Shown: positions 8,636 to 16,067 of the stretch, piece after piece
Position numbering within the stretch: the stretch's first letter is position 1
Layout: each line of letters opens with the position of its first letter
From: Coraliomargarita algicola
GTDB lineage: Bacteria; Verrucomicrobiota; Verrucomicrobiia; Opitutales; Coraliomargaritaceae
Direction: 5' to 3'
Assembly: GCF_033878955.1 (NCBI RefSeq)
Contig: NZ_CP138858.1
Coordinates: 2,755,001 to 2,819,000, forward strand
Length of the DNA stretch: 64,000 bases
Position numbers and translations under genes: made by a program
Notes under the pieces: generated by a model
Database searches by the model: none
Told to the model about the DNA's origin: nothing
The model's input: only the letters and a program-made list of their open reading frames with translations

Positions 8636-9874
8636 TGACAGCCCGCTGTCGCCACGCTTACGTGCCACAAACACCGTCGACCAGTCCATCTTGGCGGTCG
8701 CGCGCATCAAGACGGCCAGCGTCAACACGGCACCGATCGCGATGGTCAGCCCGCTCAAACCGTCGAAGAAGAAGCTGTAGCTAAACAATACCATGTAAGC
8801 GAACTGCGCAGGCAGCGCGATCCGTGTCAGCGCGCGACCACCAACGGCATGTAGATACCCACACACCAATAGCAACGAAACCGCAGCCGATAAAAAGAAG
8901 CACAGATGTATCGGCATCAGATCGACCGTGTAAGCGAAGAGTAGTTGAAATGCGAAACAGCCGGCCGCTAAGAAGAAGTAATTCATCGGGTGCAAATTGA
9001 TCCCCGTCACTGCGCCAAAGATTAACAGGACCGCAAAAAAGAAAAGCAAGGAGACCGGCGCAAAGAAACTGATACGGCTCGCAATCGGCCCGGGGTTTAA
9101 GACTTTGGGCATGTCCATGCCGATCGACTGCGCGCCAATCACGTCGGGGTAGTCCCAGATCAAATCCCACCCGCCCGTGGCGATTTCCGAACGGTCGGTG
9201 GGCGATGCGGTGCCGCCGGGGAAATTGATCGATTCGAAATCGGTCTGCATGGCTAACTGGAAATTCTGCACACGACTCGCTCCGTTGAGATCATACTCCC
9301 AATGGTTTAGGCCGCGCGCATGATAGCTCACCCGCAAGGGCGCCGTGCTTAGGGGCGGTATCACCACCGCCTGGGTGATGGTGCCCTCGCGTAAGATGGG
9401 CTCGTCGACGCCTGCGCCCTCGAGCTCGAAGGTGAAATTGTTATAGCTCGCATCGGCGGAAGGCAGACTGAACGCTACATACACGGTTTGCGCGATCGGC
9501 GTCGGATTCGGGATTTCATAATTGGCAGCAAATTGCACCTGATAGGTGCGATACCAGAACAAGCCCTTGCGCTTTGGCTCATACTGCAGATCGACTTGCA
9601 CCCGACTCATACTCGGGCTGACAGACGAACGTCCCGAAGCATTAGCAGGCGATTCATACCAAGCGATCGGGTGCGCCTGCCGCAACTGCGGCCCCCAAGT
9701 CGCCTGCACTTCATACATCAATGAGCCGGAGCGATCCATCGAACGATGCGTCAGCGCCCCGCCTAGAAGAAACCAGCCGACTGCGGTGCAGATGAAAATA
9801 AAACCCACCGCGAAGATGGAGCGAAATGTCAGTGTGTATTTGTGCATAATTTTGTAATTGTTACTTGAGGTCAT
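8618..9874 (-). CDS. creD: CreD-like inner-membrane protein
   Basis: The ATG at 9874 gives 418 residues; an ATG at 9847 is also possible, while the GTG at 9892 lies in a REP arm and is less likely. One N-terminal membrane segment is followed by a large periplasmic domain typical of CreD (TYQVQFAANYEIPNPTPIAQTVYVAFSLP, then PPLSTAPLRVSYHARGL). Four to five C-terminal membrane segments follow, including FFAPVSLLFFFAVLLIFGAV and the CreD-typical HPMNYFFLAAGCFAFQLLFAY. In enterobacteria this protein contributes to envelope integrity under CreBC control. The last residues are encoded by a tandem repeat that also supplies the stop, so the C-terminus may have been trimmed or rewritten. Confidence 0.85.
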   Translation of the reverse strand: MTSSNNYKIMHKYTLTFRSIFAVGFIFICTAVGWFLLGGALTHRSMDRSGSLMYEVQATWGPQLRQAHPIAWYESPANASGRSSVSPSMSRVQVDLQYEPKRKGLFWYRTYQVQFAANYEIPNPTPIAQTVYVAFSLPSADASYNNFTFELEGAGVDEPILREGTITQAVVIPPLSTAPLRVSYHARGLNHWEYDLNGASRVQNFQLAMQTDFESINFPGGTASPTDRSEIATGGWDLIWDYPDVIGAQSIGMDMPKVLNPGPIASRISFFAPVSLLFFFAVLLIFGAVTGINLHPMNYFFLAAGCFAFQLLFAYTVDLMPIHLCFFLSAAVSLLLVCGYLHAVGGRALTRIALPAQFAYMVLFSYSFFFDGLSGLTIAIGAVLTLAVLMRATAKMDWSTVFVARKRGDSGLSVGSGE

Positions 9875-9880
9875 CTCTCG

Positions 9881-9953
9881 CAGAGACCTCACTGGTGAAG
9901 ACCGTCGTGTTTGCGTGCTTTGCTTCGGCGGGCGTCACAAGTGAAGCCCCTAC
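9881..9953. repeat. Degenerate REP palindrome (copy F)
   Basis: The right arm (about 9929-9953) is close to the consensus, with GTCACAAGTGAAGCCCCTAC. The left arm (9881-9905) is degraded but keeps TCACTGGTGAAGACCG. It fills most of the gap between the secreted-protein gene and creD. Confidence 0.7.
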
Positions 9954-9963
9954 AAATAAAGCT

Positions 9964-11637
9964 TCAGCGCTCCAGGTCTCGGCGTGTGTAATAAAGCGAA
10001 GCCACCGGTGCTTCGTCGTCATAGATCTGTTTACTCAGACGCACCGATCCGCCATGCGCATCTCCGGCGTCGATCACGACGTTCCCCTCCAGCGCGGTGG
10101 CCTGATATTCACTGGGCAACTGCAGCTGCCAGATCAAGCGGTGCACAAACAGGGGCGTGCGCGGCAGCTCCAGTGATACTCTGCCCTCAACGGGATTCAT
10201 CTTTGGCCCTTTGCTGGTAAAGACATAGCCCACTGTGGTCTTGGAATGTGTCCCACTGCCTTTGGGCAAATTAAGGATCAGCCCGCCATCTTCCGCCAAC
10301 AACGGATCCATCGAGCGACCGTTGATCGAACTAGACAGCAGTTTACCACCTGCCGGCAGCACGAAACGGTATTCAGCCGCGTCGGCGTGTTCGATCACAA
10401 GCTTGGCTCGGTGCAACCGACTCCCTTCGGCCACCAACTCGCTGACATACTCCGCCGTCTCCACCGTGGCCGAAGCGGTTTTCACCCGTGGCAGTGGCCG
10501 CGCAGATAGTTCTAAGGCCGCTGTATCCGAAAGCGTGAGATACCTCAGCTTCTCAATCCGCACGGACGCCCCCATCCAATCGGGCAAGCGCCCGAGCGGC
10601 ATCCACGCCCCCGCAGCTGGCGTCACCTCGACCCCATCGAAGTCGGAAAGATAGCATGCGCTGTCGGTCTTCTTCGTGCCCTCCACCCTCACAAGCGGCA
10701 CCGCGAACTGCTCCGCCACCAGATCGATCGGCACGGCATATTGAATCATCACTTCCCGTGTGGTCGCCTCGTCGTGTGGCCACTCCAAATGTAAAATCGG
10801 CCCTTGAGCGGTCATCTCTATCGAATCACGCACACCTCCACCGCGGCCGAAGTCCGCCACAGTATTCACACTGGCAGGACTCGCCAAGCGTACTTGCGCC
10901 CTGGACGTGAGGCCACCGTCAGTCGCATTCAGCCGCAGGTGACAGCTCACCTGCATCACGCCCCCCAGATCACGAATCCAGTGCTTCGCCGAAGCTTGCC
11001 ACTGCGTCGGCTGCATCGCCTCGGGCGCATACAACTTGACCTGCACAGACCCACCAGACGCCGGTAAACTGAATGTTGTCTTCTCACGATTCGCAGCAAC
11101 TGCCCCCGTCACAATGATAGCCGCTGGATCCTCCGCATGCCGAAGCTCAAGAGTCGACTGTCCCGCCCCCACCGCCATAAAATCAGCAAGCAATTGACCG
11201 CGCTGCGAACGCTGCACTGGCGCAGCCTGCAGCCCCAGCGTCACAGTGGACGCAGCTTTCGGCTCCAGCAATAAACACATGCCACCATCCATCGGCACCA
11301 GTTTCGCATCCGGCGGATCCAGCGAGCGAATGCCCTCACTATCCTTAACTAAAAAGACCGATTGCCACGCATCCGAAAGGTTCACCACACTGAAACGAGC
11401 CTGCAAACTGACCGCAGCCAGATCCGTGCAATCGACCACATAATTCGCCGACTGCACCCACACGTCCACCGGCGGCTTGGGCGGCACGCGGTCGTCGCTG
11501 GCAGCTTGCGCCCGCTCCAGCAAGCCCCGCAATTCGGAATAGGGCAAGGTCACCGTCGCCTGCGAAATGCCGCCCGCAGCACCCAACGCGCTCAAACCGA
11601 CACTAAATAATAAGAAGAAGCATAGAATTGTTTTCAT
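9964..11637 (-). CDS. Secreted hypothetical protein upstream of creD
   Basis: This 557-residue product has a signal peptide at residues 1-20 (KTILCFFLLFSVGLSALGAA) and no other membrane segment. The rest is strand-rich with many VxLxA alternations, for example LDPPDAKLVPMDGGMCLLLEP and RSQRGQLLADFMAVGAGQSTLEL. I do not recognise the family. It is the first gene of the creD-creB-creC string on the minus strand, so a periplasmic or outer-surface role linked to CreD is the best guess from context. A degraded REP palindrome separates it from creD. No catalytic residues can be named. Confidence 0.8.
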   Translation of the reverse strand: MKTILCFFLLFSVGLSALGAAGGISQATVTLPYSELRGLLERAQAASDDRVPPKPPVDVWVQSANYVVDCTDLAAVSLQARFSVVNLSDAWQSVFLVKDSEGIRSLDPPDAKLVPMDGGMCLLLEPKAASTVTLGLQAAPVQRSQRGQLLADFMAVGAGQSTLELRHAEDPAAIIVTGAVAANREKTTFSLPASGGSVQVKLYAPEAMQPTQWQASAKHWIRDLGGVMQVSCHLRLNATDGGLTSRAQVRLASPASVNTVADFGRGGGVRDSIEMTAQGPILHLEWPHDEATTREVMIQYAVPIDLVAEQFAVPLVRVEGTKKTDSACYLSDFDGVEVTPAAGAWMPLGRLPDWMGASVRIEKLRYLTLSDTAALELSARPLPRVKTASATVETAEYVSELVAEGSRLHRAKLVIEHADAAEYRFVLPAGGKLLSSSINGRSMDPLLAEDGGLILNLPKGSGTHSKTTVGYVFTSKGPKMNPVEGRVSLELPRTPLFVHRLIWQLQLPSEYQATALEGNVVIDAGDAHGGSVRLSKQIYDDEAPVASLYYTRRDLER

Positions 11638-11774
11638 CGTCCCCCATCCTAGAACCCTTCTTTGAAAACATTATGAACTCTCTGTGAAATCGCGGGGGGA
11701 ACAGACCATATAGCGCTAAGCACATTCTATTATATTGGAAACTAGACAGCCCCCTTGCTATTGAAAATCTCAGT

Positions 11775-12815
11775 TCACGATAGAACCGACTCGATCACCT
11801 TGAGTCTTTCCGCGATGGATCCCTTTAGCTGAATATAATGGTGTCCACGCTTATTCAATTCCCGGATATACCAATCGTGTTGGTAGCGGCGGAATGAGTC
11901 GTCTTTTCGAGTTCCATCCTGAACAAAATCAAAGTCAGGTTCACACAGAAAAATATGCTCATATTGACGGTTCGCTAAAACTTCCAACGCGTCATCGACC
12001 TCTCCAAACATTTCGTCGCTATAAAGAAGCGTCGTCAAAGGAGACGTATCGCAAAATAAATAACGATTCGCTGACATAGATGCCTGCTGCTCTTGCTCAA
12101 TTTGAACCTGAGCAATTTTCAACATATCCGAGTATAGCAAGAGACCAGCCTGCGCTTCCCACAGTGTCCGGCCATACTCAGCCACATACTCCGTAGCAAA
12201 CCTTTCGGCCGCTAGACGGGATAAAGTGCTTTTCCCCGTCGATTCGCCCCCCAAGAAGCATACCTTTTCCACAAAATCACAATAAACTTCGGAGCTCAAA
12301 TAAGCGCGATGCTGATGAGGATTCGCACGTATCTGCGAACCAGAAATTGGTAACCGCCGCCGCGAAGGATCTAAACAGATACTTTCAACTTCAACTGGCG
12401 CACAATAATAAACACTGAATGCACCTGATAGATATCGGGCAAATCCTGCCCCATAATCCTCGCTACTAAAAACGACATCCACAGAGGTCTTAAAAATTTG
12501 CAGGCAAATATCAGCGCACAGTTTACGGTGCACTTCGGCAGCCGCTTCATTGCTAGGCAAGTAGTCCCACCCCACAGAACCGAGCATGCAGGAAACATTC
12601 TCGGCATCTATAACAATTGAATGAACATTCGGAAAACGAAGCTTGAGCCATCGCTCCCGATGAGCCCGCTCACATCCTGAAAACTCTGGGTTCGAGTATG
12701 AAATTAAGTATACACGCTCACACCGTTCCAATGCCGCTCGAATCAATGATTCATGCCCTAAATGTAGCGGCGAAAACTTCCCTACAACTAAGCCTCGAGC
12801 ATATAGATAACTCAT
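11775..12815 (-). CDS. nadR: NadR-type bifunctional NMN adenylyltransferase / nicotinamide riboside kinase
   Basis: The ATG at 12815 overlaps the pnuC stop in an ATGA arrangement and gives 346 residues. The N-terminal half is a nucleotidyltransferase with GKFSPLHLGHE (H-x-G-H at His18-His21) and the late SGSQIRANP motif. The C-terminal half is a kinase with P-loop GGESTGKSTLS and CDTSPLTTLLYS. Together they phosphorylate imported nicotinamide riboside and adenylate NMN to NAD in the cytoplasm. There is no N-terminal helix-turn-helix, so unlike enterobacterial NadR it should not be the repressor. That role falls to the NrtR-like gene nearby. The coupling to pnuC is what its substrate predicts. 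Confidence 0.92.
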   Translation of the reverse strand: MSYLYARGLVVGKFSPLHLGHESLIRAALERCERVYLISYSNPEFSGCERAHRERWLKLRFPNVHSIVIDAENVSCMLGSVGWDYLPSNEAAAEVHRKLCADICLQIFKTSVDVVFSSEDYGAGFARYLSGAFSVYYCAPVEVESICLDPSRRRLPISGSQIRANPHQHRAYLSSEVYCDFVEKVCFLGGESTGKSTLSRLAAERFATEYVAEYGRTLWEAQAGLLLYSDMLKIAQVQIEQEQQASMSANRYLFCDTSPLTTLLYSDEMFGEVDDALEVLANRQYEHIFLCEPDFDFVQDGTRKDDSFRRYQHDWYIRELNKRGHHYIQLKGSIAERLKVIESVLS

Positions 12816-13369
12816 GCTTTCCTCATTTCCCGTTTCCACCGGAGCAATCCGAACACCGCATTGGCTAGAAAGGCCGCATACAGCACAGAGGTTACATACA
12901 ATCCCCGTGATGCGAAGAGCGGCACGGCAATGATATCCACTAAAATCCAACACCACCAAGTTTCGATTCTACGCTGCATGAGTAACAATTGCCCCAACAC
13001 ACTAAAGGCCAAAACCGTAGAATCCAGAAATGGCGCATACGCATCCGTATAGACATGCAAAAGAAAGCCATAAGCAAGCGTCACTAGGACACCCGAGCCT
13101 GCCATGAGACTTAGCAAACGAGCTCCGCTTCGTTTTACTGGAGCCGGCGCCCCCTCATCCCCCTTGGTCCACTTGAGCCAACCAAAGACACAAGTCATAA
13201 TAAAAAATATTTGAAGAGTGGCATCCGCATACAATTGAGCACCAAAGAAAAGGATCCCAAACAAGACACACCCAATAACTCCAGTCCACCAAGTGTGGAC
13301 GCTATTTCTCGCAGCCAGTACCACAGAGACCGCATTCATACCGTTCGCAATTACTTCAAATGCAGTCAT
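12812..13369 (-). CDS. pnuC: PnuC nicotinamide riboside transporter
   Basis: From the ATG at 13369 (MTAFEVIANGMNAVSV) the protein has 185 residues and about six to seven membrane segments. It carries the PnuC features NSVHTWWTGVIGCVLFGILFF, YADATLQIFFIMTCVFGW-KW and ETWWCWILVDIIAVPLF. It moves nicotinamide riboside across the inner membrane; the kinase half of the overlapping NadR then traps it by phosphorylation. The stop overlaps the nadR ATG by four bases. The promoter is probably far upstream at pncA, where two NrtR-like palindromes lie, since all genes between run in the same direction with small gaps. Confidence 0.9.
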   Translation of the reverse strand: MTAFEVIANGMNAVSVVLAARNSVHTWWTGVIGCVLFGILFFGAQLYADATLQIFFIMTCVFGWLKWTKGDEGAPAPVKRSGARLLSLMAGSGVLVTLAYGFLLHVYTDAYAPFLDSTVLAFSVLGQLLLMQRRIETWWCWILVDIIAVPLFASRGLYVTSVLYAAFLANAVFGLLRWKREMRKA

Positions 13370-13387
13370 TCTTAATAACAATCAGAC

Positions 13388-13852
13388 CTAATCAGTGAAT
13401 AACATTTTACGCATCCGAAATGGGATTAACCGCGTCAGACCGTGAAGCAAGACGATGATCAAAAAAATTAGATTACGCGCGAGCTGTAACAAGAAACACG
13501 GAGAACGGGCGACTCTCCCATCGTGAATGCATTGTATGTGAGCTTTAATAAACAATTTTCCCTTGGGCCAATCGTTTATGGGGTCGCCCCATTCATCAGG
13601 AATGCCCGAACGACCCAACTGGGCACCGGCCAACGCTCCAAGGATCGCTCCTGTCAAAGCCTCCAACACCATCAAGGTATGCTCGGTAACATCGCTTAGC
13701 ATACCTCTGCCACAAATAAAGCGATGCTTCCAGTTGTCATGCCAGCCCAACTTCTTAATCTCAGCCAGCGATATCCCTTCGGCGGGCAAGCCGAGCGAAT
13801 CGCCCACCGCAGTGCCCCAGACTAAGCCGGAAATTTCACCTTTGTTTCTCAT
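13388..13852 (-). pseudogene. ADP-ribosylglycohydrolase family remnant with internal deletion (first of two)
   Basis: The 154-residue frame starts like DraG-type hydrolases (GLVWGTAVGDSLGLPAEG, then HRFICGRGMLSDVTEHT). In intact relatives the last motif reads SDDTEH, so a metal-binding Asp is replaced by Val. After TLMVLEAL the sequence jumps straight to TGAILGALAGAQLG, which belongs near the C-terminus after the GGDTDT metal motif. Roughly the central half, including that motif, is therefore absent. The C-terminal tail is a plausible native end. Such enzymes release ADP-ribose from proteins or small molecules, fitting an NAD cluster, but this copy should be inactive. It overlaps the preceding remnant by four bases, as two intact genes would. 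Confidence 0.7.
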
Positions 13853-14033
13853 TTTTTGCGCGCATCGATCAGCCCTTCGACTAAAGATTCGATTAGATAG
13901 GACTTGGCAATTCGAGCCATATCAATCAAGGCTCAAAAGCGCCTCGCTCTTTAAACTCAACGGTCGTGCCAACCGCATCACCACAAGCAAGGCCTAGCAG
14001 ACAGCCGGAAAGTTTATCATTCAGTGTAATCAT
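13849..14033 (-). pseudogene. Second ADP-ribosylglycohydrolase remnant, N- and C-terminal ends only
   Basis: The ATG at 14033 opens a 35-codon frame, ITLNDKLSGCLLGLACGD followed by AVGTTVEFKERG, which is the N-terminus of a DraG/ADP-ribosylglycohydrolase. It ends at TGA 13926-13928. Directly after, in another frame, come the codons for DMARIAKSYLIESLVEGL and IDARKK with a TGA at 13849. This looks like the C-terminal helix of the same kind of protein, and its stop overlaps the ATG of the next remnant. I read this as one gene whose middle was deleted with a frame change at the junction. No product with catalytic residues is possible. Confidence 0.6.
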
Positions 14034-14034
14034 T

Positions 14035-14607
14035 TTAAATCGGGAATTTATTCATTTGTAAGTATTGATAACAAAGCGGCCAAGTGCGGCCACAAAACGC
14101 AGGGGTTCCCGCCATTAAAGCACGTAAGCCCTCGATGGTGACAGGCACGACTTCAATTTCTTCAGAAGCTTCCGGCGCAGCTGGACCACGATACTCCGCT
14201 TCCACAAATACAAATTGAAAGCACTCATCGGTCAGCCCCGCAGATGGAAATAGGGTCGGCGGACTCTTATCCAGAACCGCGGTGACCGCATAGCCAGTCT
14301 CTTCCAAAAGCTCACGCTCAGCTGTCGACTCACACCTTTCTCCTGGATCAACGAGACCAGCTGGCAAGGCTATCATCGTTTGGTTGATCGGCATGCGATA
14401 CTCACGAACAAGTAGTAATTGGGTCCCTTCCGGATGCTTCACGAAGGGAACAATCACCACCGCATCGGGTGTTTTAATCGGCTGCTCAACATCTCTGCGA
14501 CGACTACAATAAACCCACTGCTTGGTGCGCCCCTGGATCTCGGCTTCAGCCTCCACCAATTTCAGCCATTTGGTATCACTCAAGATTGTATGTTTGATTG
14601 CTCTCAT
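14035..14607 (-). CDS. Nudix hydrolase, ADP-ribose pyrophosphatase-like
   Basis: This 190-residue protein contains the Nudix box beginning at GLVDPGE and ending with RELLEETGY, plus the preceding LLLVREYRMP strand and P-GLVDPGE pattern of ADP-ribose pyrophosphatases. The glutamates of REL-EE-TG coordinate metal. Expected chemistry is hydrolysis of ADP-ribose (or a related nucleotide sugar) to AMP and ribose 5-phosphate, so it would clear products of NAD breakdown. The ATG at 14607 overlaps the pncA stop by four bases and indicates coupling. The cluster context supports ADP-ribose as substrate over other Nudix substrates, but that remains inference. Confidence 0.88.
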   Translation of the reverse strand: MRAIKHTILSDTKWLKLVEAEAEIQGRTKQWVYCSRRRDVEQPIKTPDAVVIVPFVKHPEGTQLLLVREYRMPINQTMIALPAGLVDPGERCESTAERELLEETGYAVTAVLDKSPPTLFPSAGLTDECFQFVFVEAEYRGPAAPEASEEIEVVPVTIEGLRALMAGTPAFCGRTWPLCYQYLQMNKFPI

Positions 14608-15167
14608 AAAGTTCCGTCCACGATTTCTACACCCGCGGTGCGCATTGCCTCGATAGCCTGATCAATATCGCCTGGGTGCACCCCAACCCCACGGCAGGCC
14701 TCAAGCAAAACCCGCGCCTTGAGTCCTGCTCGTAGAACGGCATCGATGGCAGTCGCCTTCACGCAGTAATCAGTGGCGATCCCAGCGATATCGACGCGCT
14801 CGATCCCGCGCGCTTTCAACAGTTCGGCCAATCCATTGGTCGCCCCTCGCTCATCGTAAAAACCGCTGTAGCTATCAACGTCCTGATCGAAGCCCTTGCG
14901 AATGACCGCATGCACATTAGCCTGATTCAAATCCGCATGCAGCTCCGCACCAAAAGTGCCCGCCACACAGTGAGCGGGCCAAGTCTCAAAAGATACATGA
15001 TCGCCCAAATGCCAATCCTGCGTCGCCACGACAGTCGCATAGTCTCCGCCTCCAGCTAGCTTGTTAATAACCGGCAAAATGACATCTCCACCCGCGACGC
15101 CCAACGCGCCGCCCGGCAGAAAGTCATTGTTCAAATCGACAATTATCAGTGCTGTTTTCGCCTCCAT
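14604..15167 (-). CDS. pncA: Nicotinamidase
   Basis: The 187-residue isochorismatase-fold protein has the nicotinamidase triad in context: Asp in LIIVDLNNDFLPGGAL, Lys in AVIRKGFD and Cys in GIATDYCVKATA. It also has the metal-binding TQDWHLGDHVSF segment. It deamidates nicotinamide to nicotinate, which PncB, encoded about 3 kb upstream on the same strand, turns into the mononucleotide. The ATG at 15167 lies 6 bases from a 19-bp palindrome (15173-15191), with a second copy 19 bases further (15211-15229), so the operon start is probably controlled by the NrtR-like regulator. Confidence 0.93.
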   Translation of the reverse strand: MEAKTALIIVDLNNDFLPGGALGVAGGDVILPVINKLAGGGDYATVVATQDWHLGDHVSFETWPAHCVAGTFGAELHADLNQANVHAVIRKGFDQDVDSYSGFYDERGATNGLAELLKARGIERVDIAGIATDYCVKATAIDAVLRAGLKARVLLEACRGVGVHPGDIDQAIEAMRTAGVEIVDGTL

Positions 15168-15172
15168 AGGTT

Positions 15173-15191
15173 AAGTGTATAATTTACAATT
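15173..15191 (-). promoter_or_regulatory. Putative NrtR operator A
   Basis: AAGTGTA-TAATT-TACAATT is the same 7-5-7 palindrome as sites B and C, with one arm mismatch. It abuts the pncA start. The assignment to NrtR rests on location and on the three-fold recurrence in this cluster. Confidence 0.6.
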
Positions 15192-15210
15192 ATAACAACC
15201 GTCAATCATA

Positions 15211-15229
15211 TTGTGTATATTTTACACTT
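15211..15229 (-). promoter_or_regulatory. Putative NrtR operator B
   Basis: TTGTGTA-TATTT-TACACTT, a 7-5-7 palindrome with one arm mismatch, lies 38 bases from site A centre to centre. The paired arrangement upstream of pncA suggests cooperative binding. Confidence 0.6.
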
Positions 15230-15323
15230 AATAAAAAGCTCCAACACTTTCAAATGCATTTCTAATTCTTATATTATTTCATACCGCCTAAGCCCATAAG
15301 TAACCAAGGATCTTCTTCCGCAT

Positions 15324-16061
15324 TTATAAGGACGACAAGAACAGGACTCGCTCAAAACCCGAAGGAGAGCCCCTCCTCCTTGAGCTGCTGATAACGCGCT
15401 TCGTCGAAGCGATACAACTGGCTCGGTTTACCACGGGGACTGGGAACAGTGCGGTCGGGATCAACAGGCCAGTCGATTTTAGCTTCTTCTGGAAATTCCG
15501 TCGATCCAATTCGGTGCCGAGGATGACATCGTAAATACGCTTCAATTCAGACAGACTGAACTCCTCAGCCAGCAAGCTCAGCCCGATAGGCTCATAGCTC
15601 AGCTTGGCTCTTAGCCGTTTGATCGCCATCTGAACTATTTGCTGGTGGTCGAAAGCCCAGCCGACTTCGGGCAGTTGATCGATATGAAACCATTGCGCCG
15701 TCCGAGAATCCTGCCCCCATGAAAGAGGCTCCTCACTCTCGGCGATCAGCGCAAAATAACTGATACTAAAGGCACGCTTTCGCGGGTCACGATCGGGCGC
15801 ACCAAAGGTATAAAGCTGCTCCAAATACTCGACCTTCAAACCCATGTCTTCTTCGAGCTTCCGCAAGCAAGCAGACTCCGGCGTTTCTTTCTCTAAAATC
15901 GGCCCTCCAGGCAGACTCCAACAATCCTGGAACGGCTCAACCGCACGCATAATGAGCGGGATATACACCGCCTGGTTCATATAGGCAAAGATGACGCTAT
16001 CCACGGATACAATAAACGAGGATAACTCTGTCGGTCTGGCTGCTTTTCTAGATGGTGGCAT
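15324..16061 (-). CDS. nrtR: NrtR-like Nudix-fold transcriptional regulator, frameshifted near the C-terminus
   Basis: The N-terminal part has a Nudix fold with a degenerate box (LPGGPILEKETPESACLRKL, then EEDMGL), as in NrtR repressors that sense ADP-ribose rather than hydrolyse it. A winged helix follows (FSLSELKRIYDVILGTELDR, then RNFQKKLKSTGL). Right after STGL the frame appears shifted. The frame as given continues into unrelated sequence to 15324, whereas the neighbouring frame reads RTVPSPRGKPSQLYRF and ends at TGA 15352, matching the wing and tail expected of NrtR. One missing base near 15465-15475 explains this. If real, DNA binding may be weakened. It lies 6 bp after nadE, in the pncB-nadE-nrtR unit, and so is probably autoregulated. 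Confidence 0.85.
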   Translation of the reverse strand: MPPSRKAARPTELSSFIVSVDSVIFAYMNQAVYIPLIMRAVEPFQDCWSLPGGPILEKETPESACLRKLEEDMGLKVEYLEQLYTFGAPDRDPRKRAFSISYFALIAESEEPLSWGQDSRTAQWFHIDQLPEVGWAFDHQQIVQMAIKRLRAKLSYEPIGLSLLAEEFSLSELKRIYDVILGTELDRRNFQKKLKSTGLLIPTALFPVPVVNRASCIASTKRVISSSRRRGSPSGFERVLFLSSL

Positions 16062-16067
16062 AGTCGC

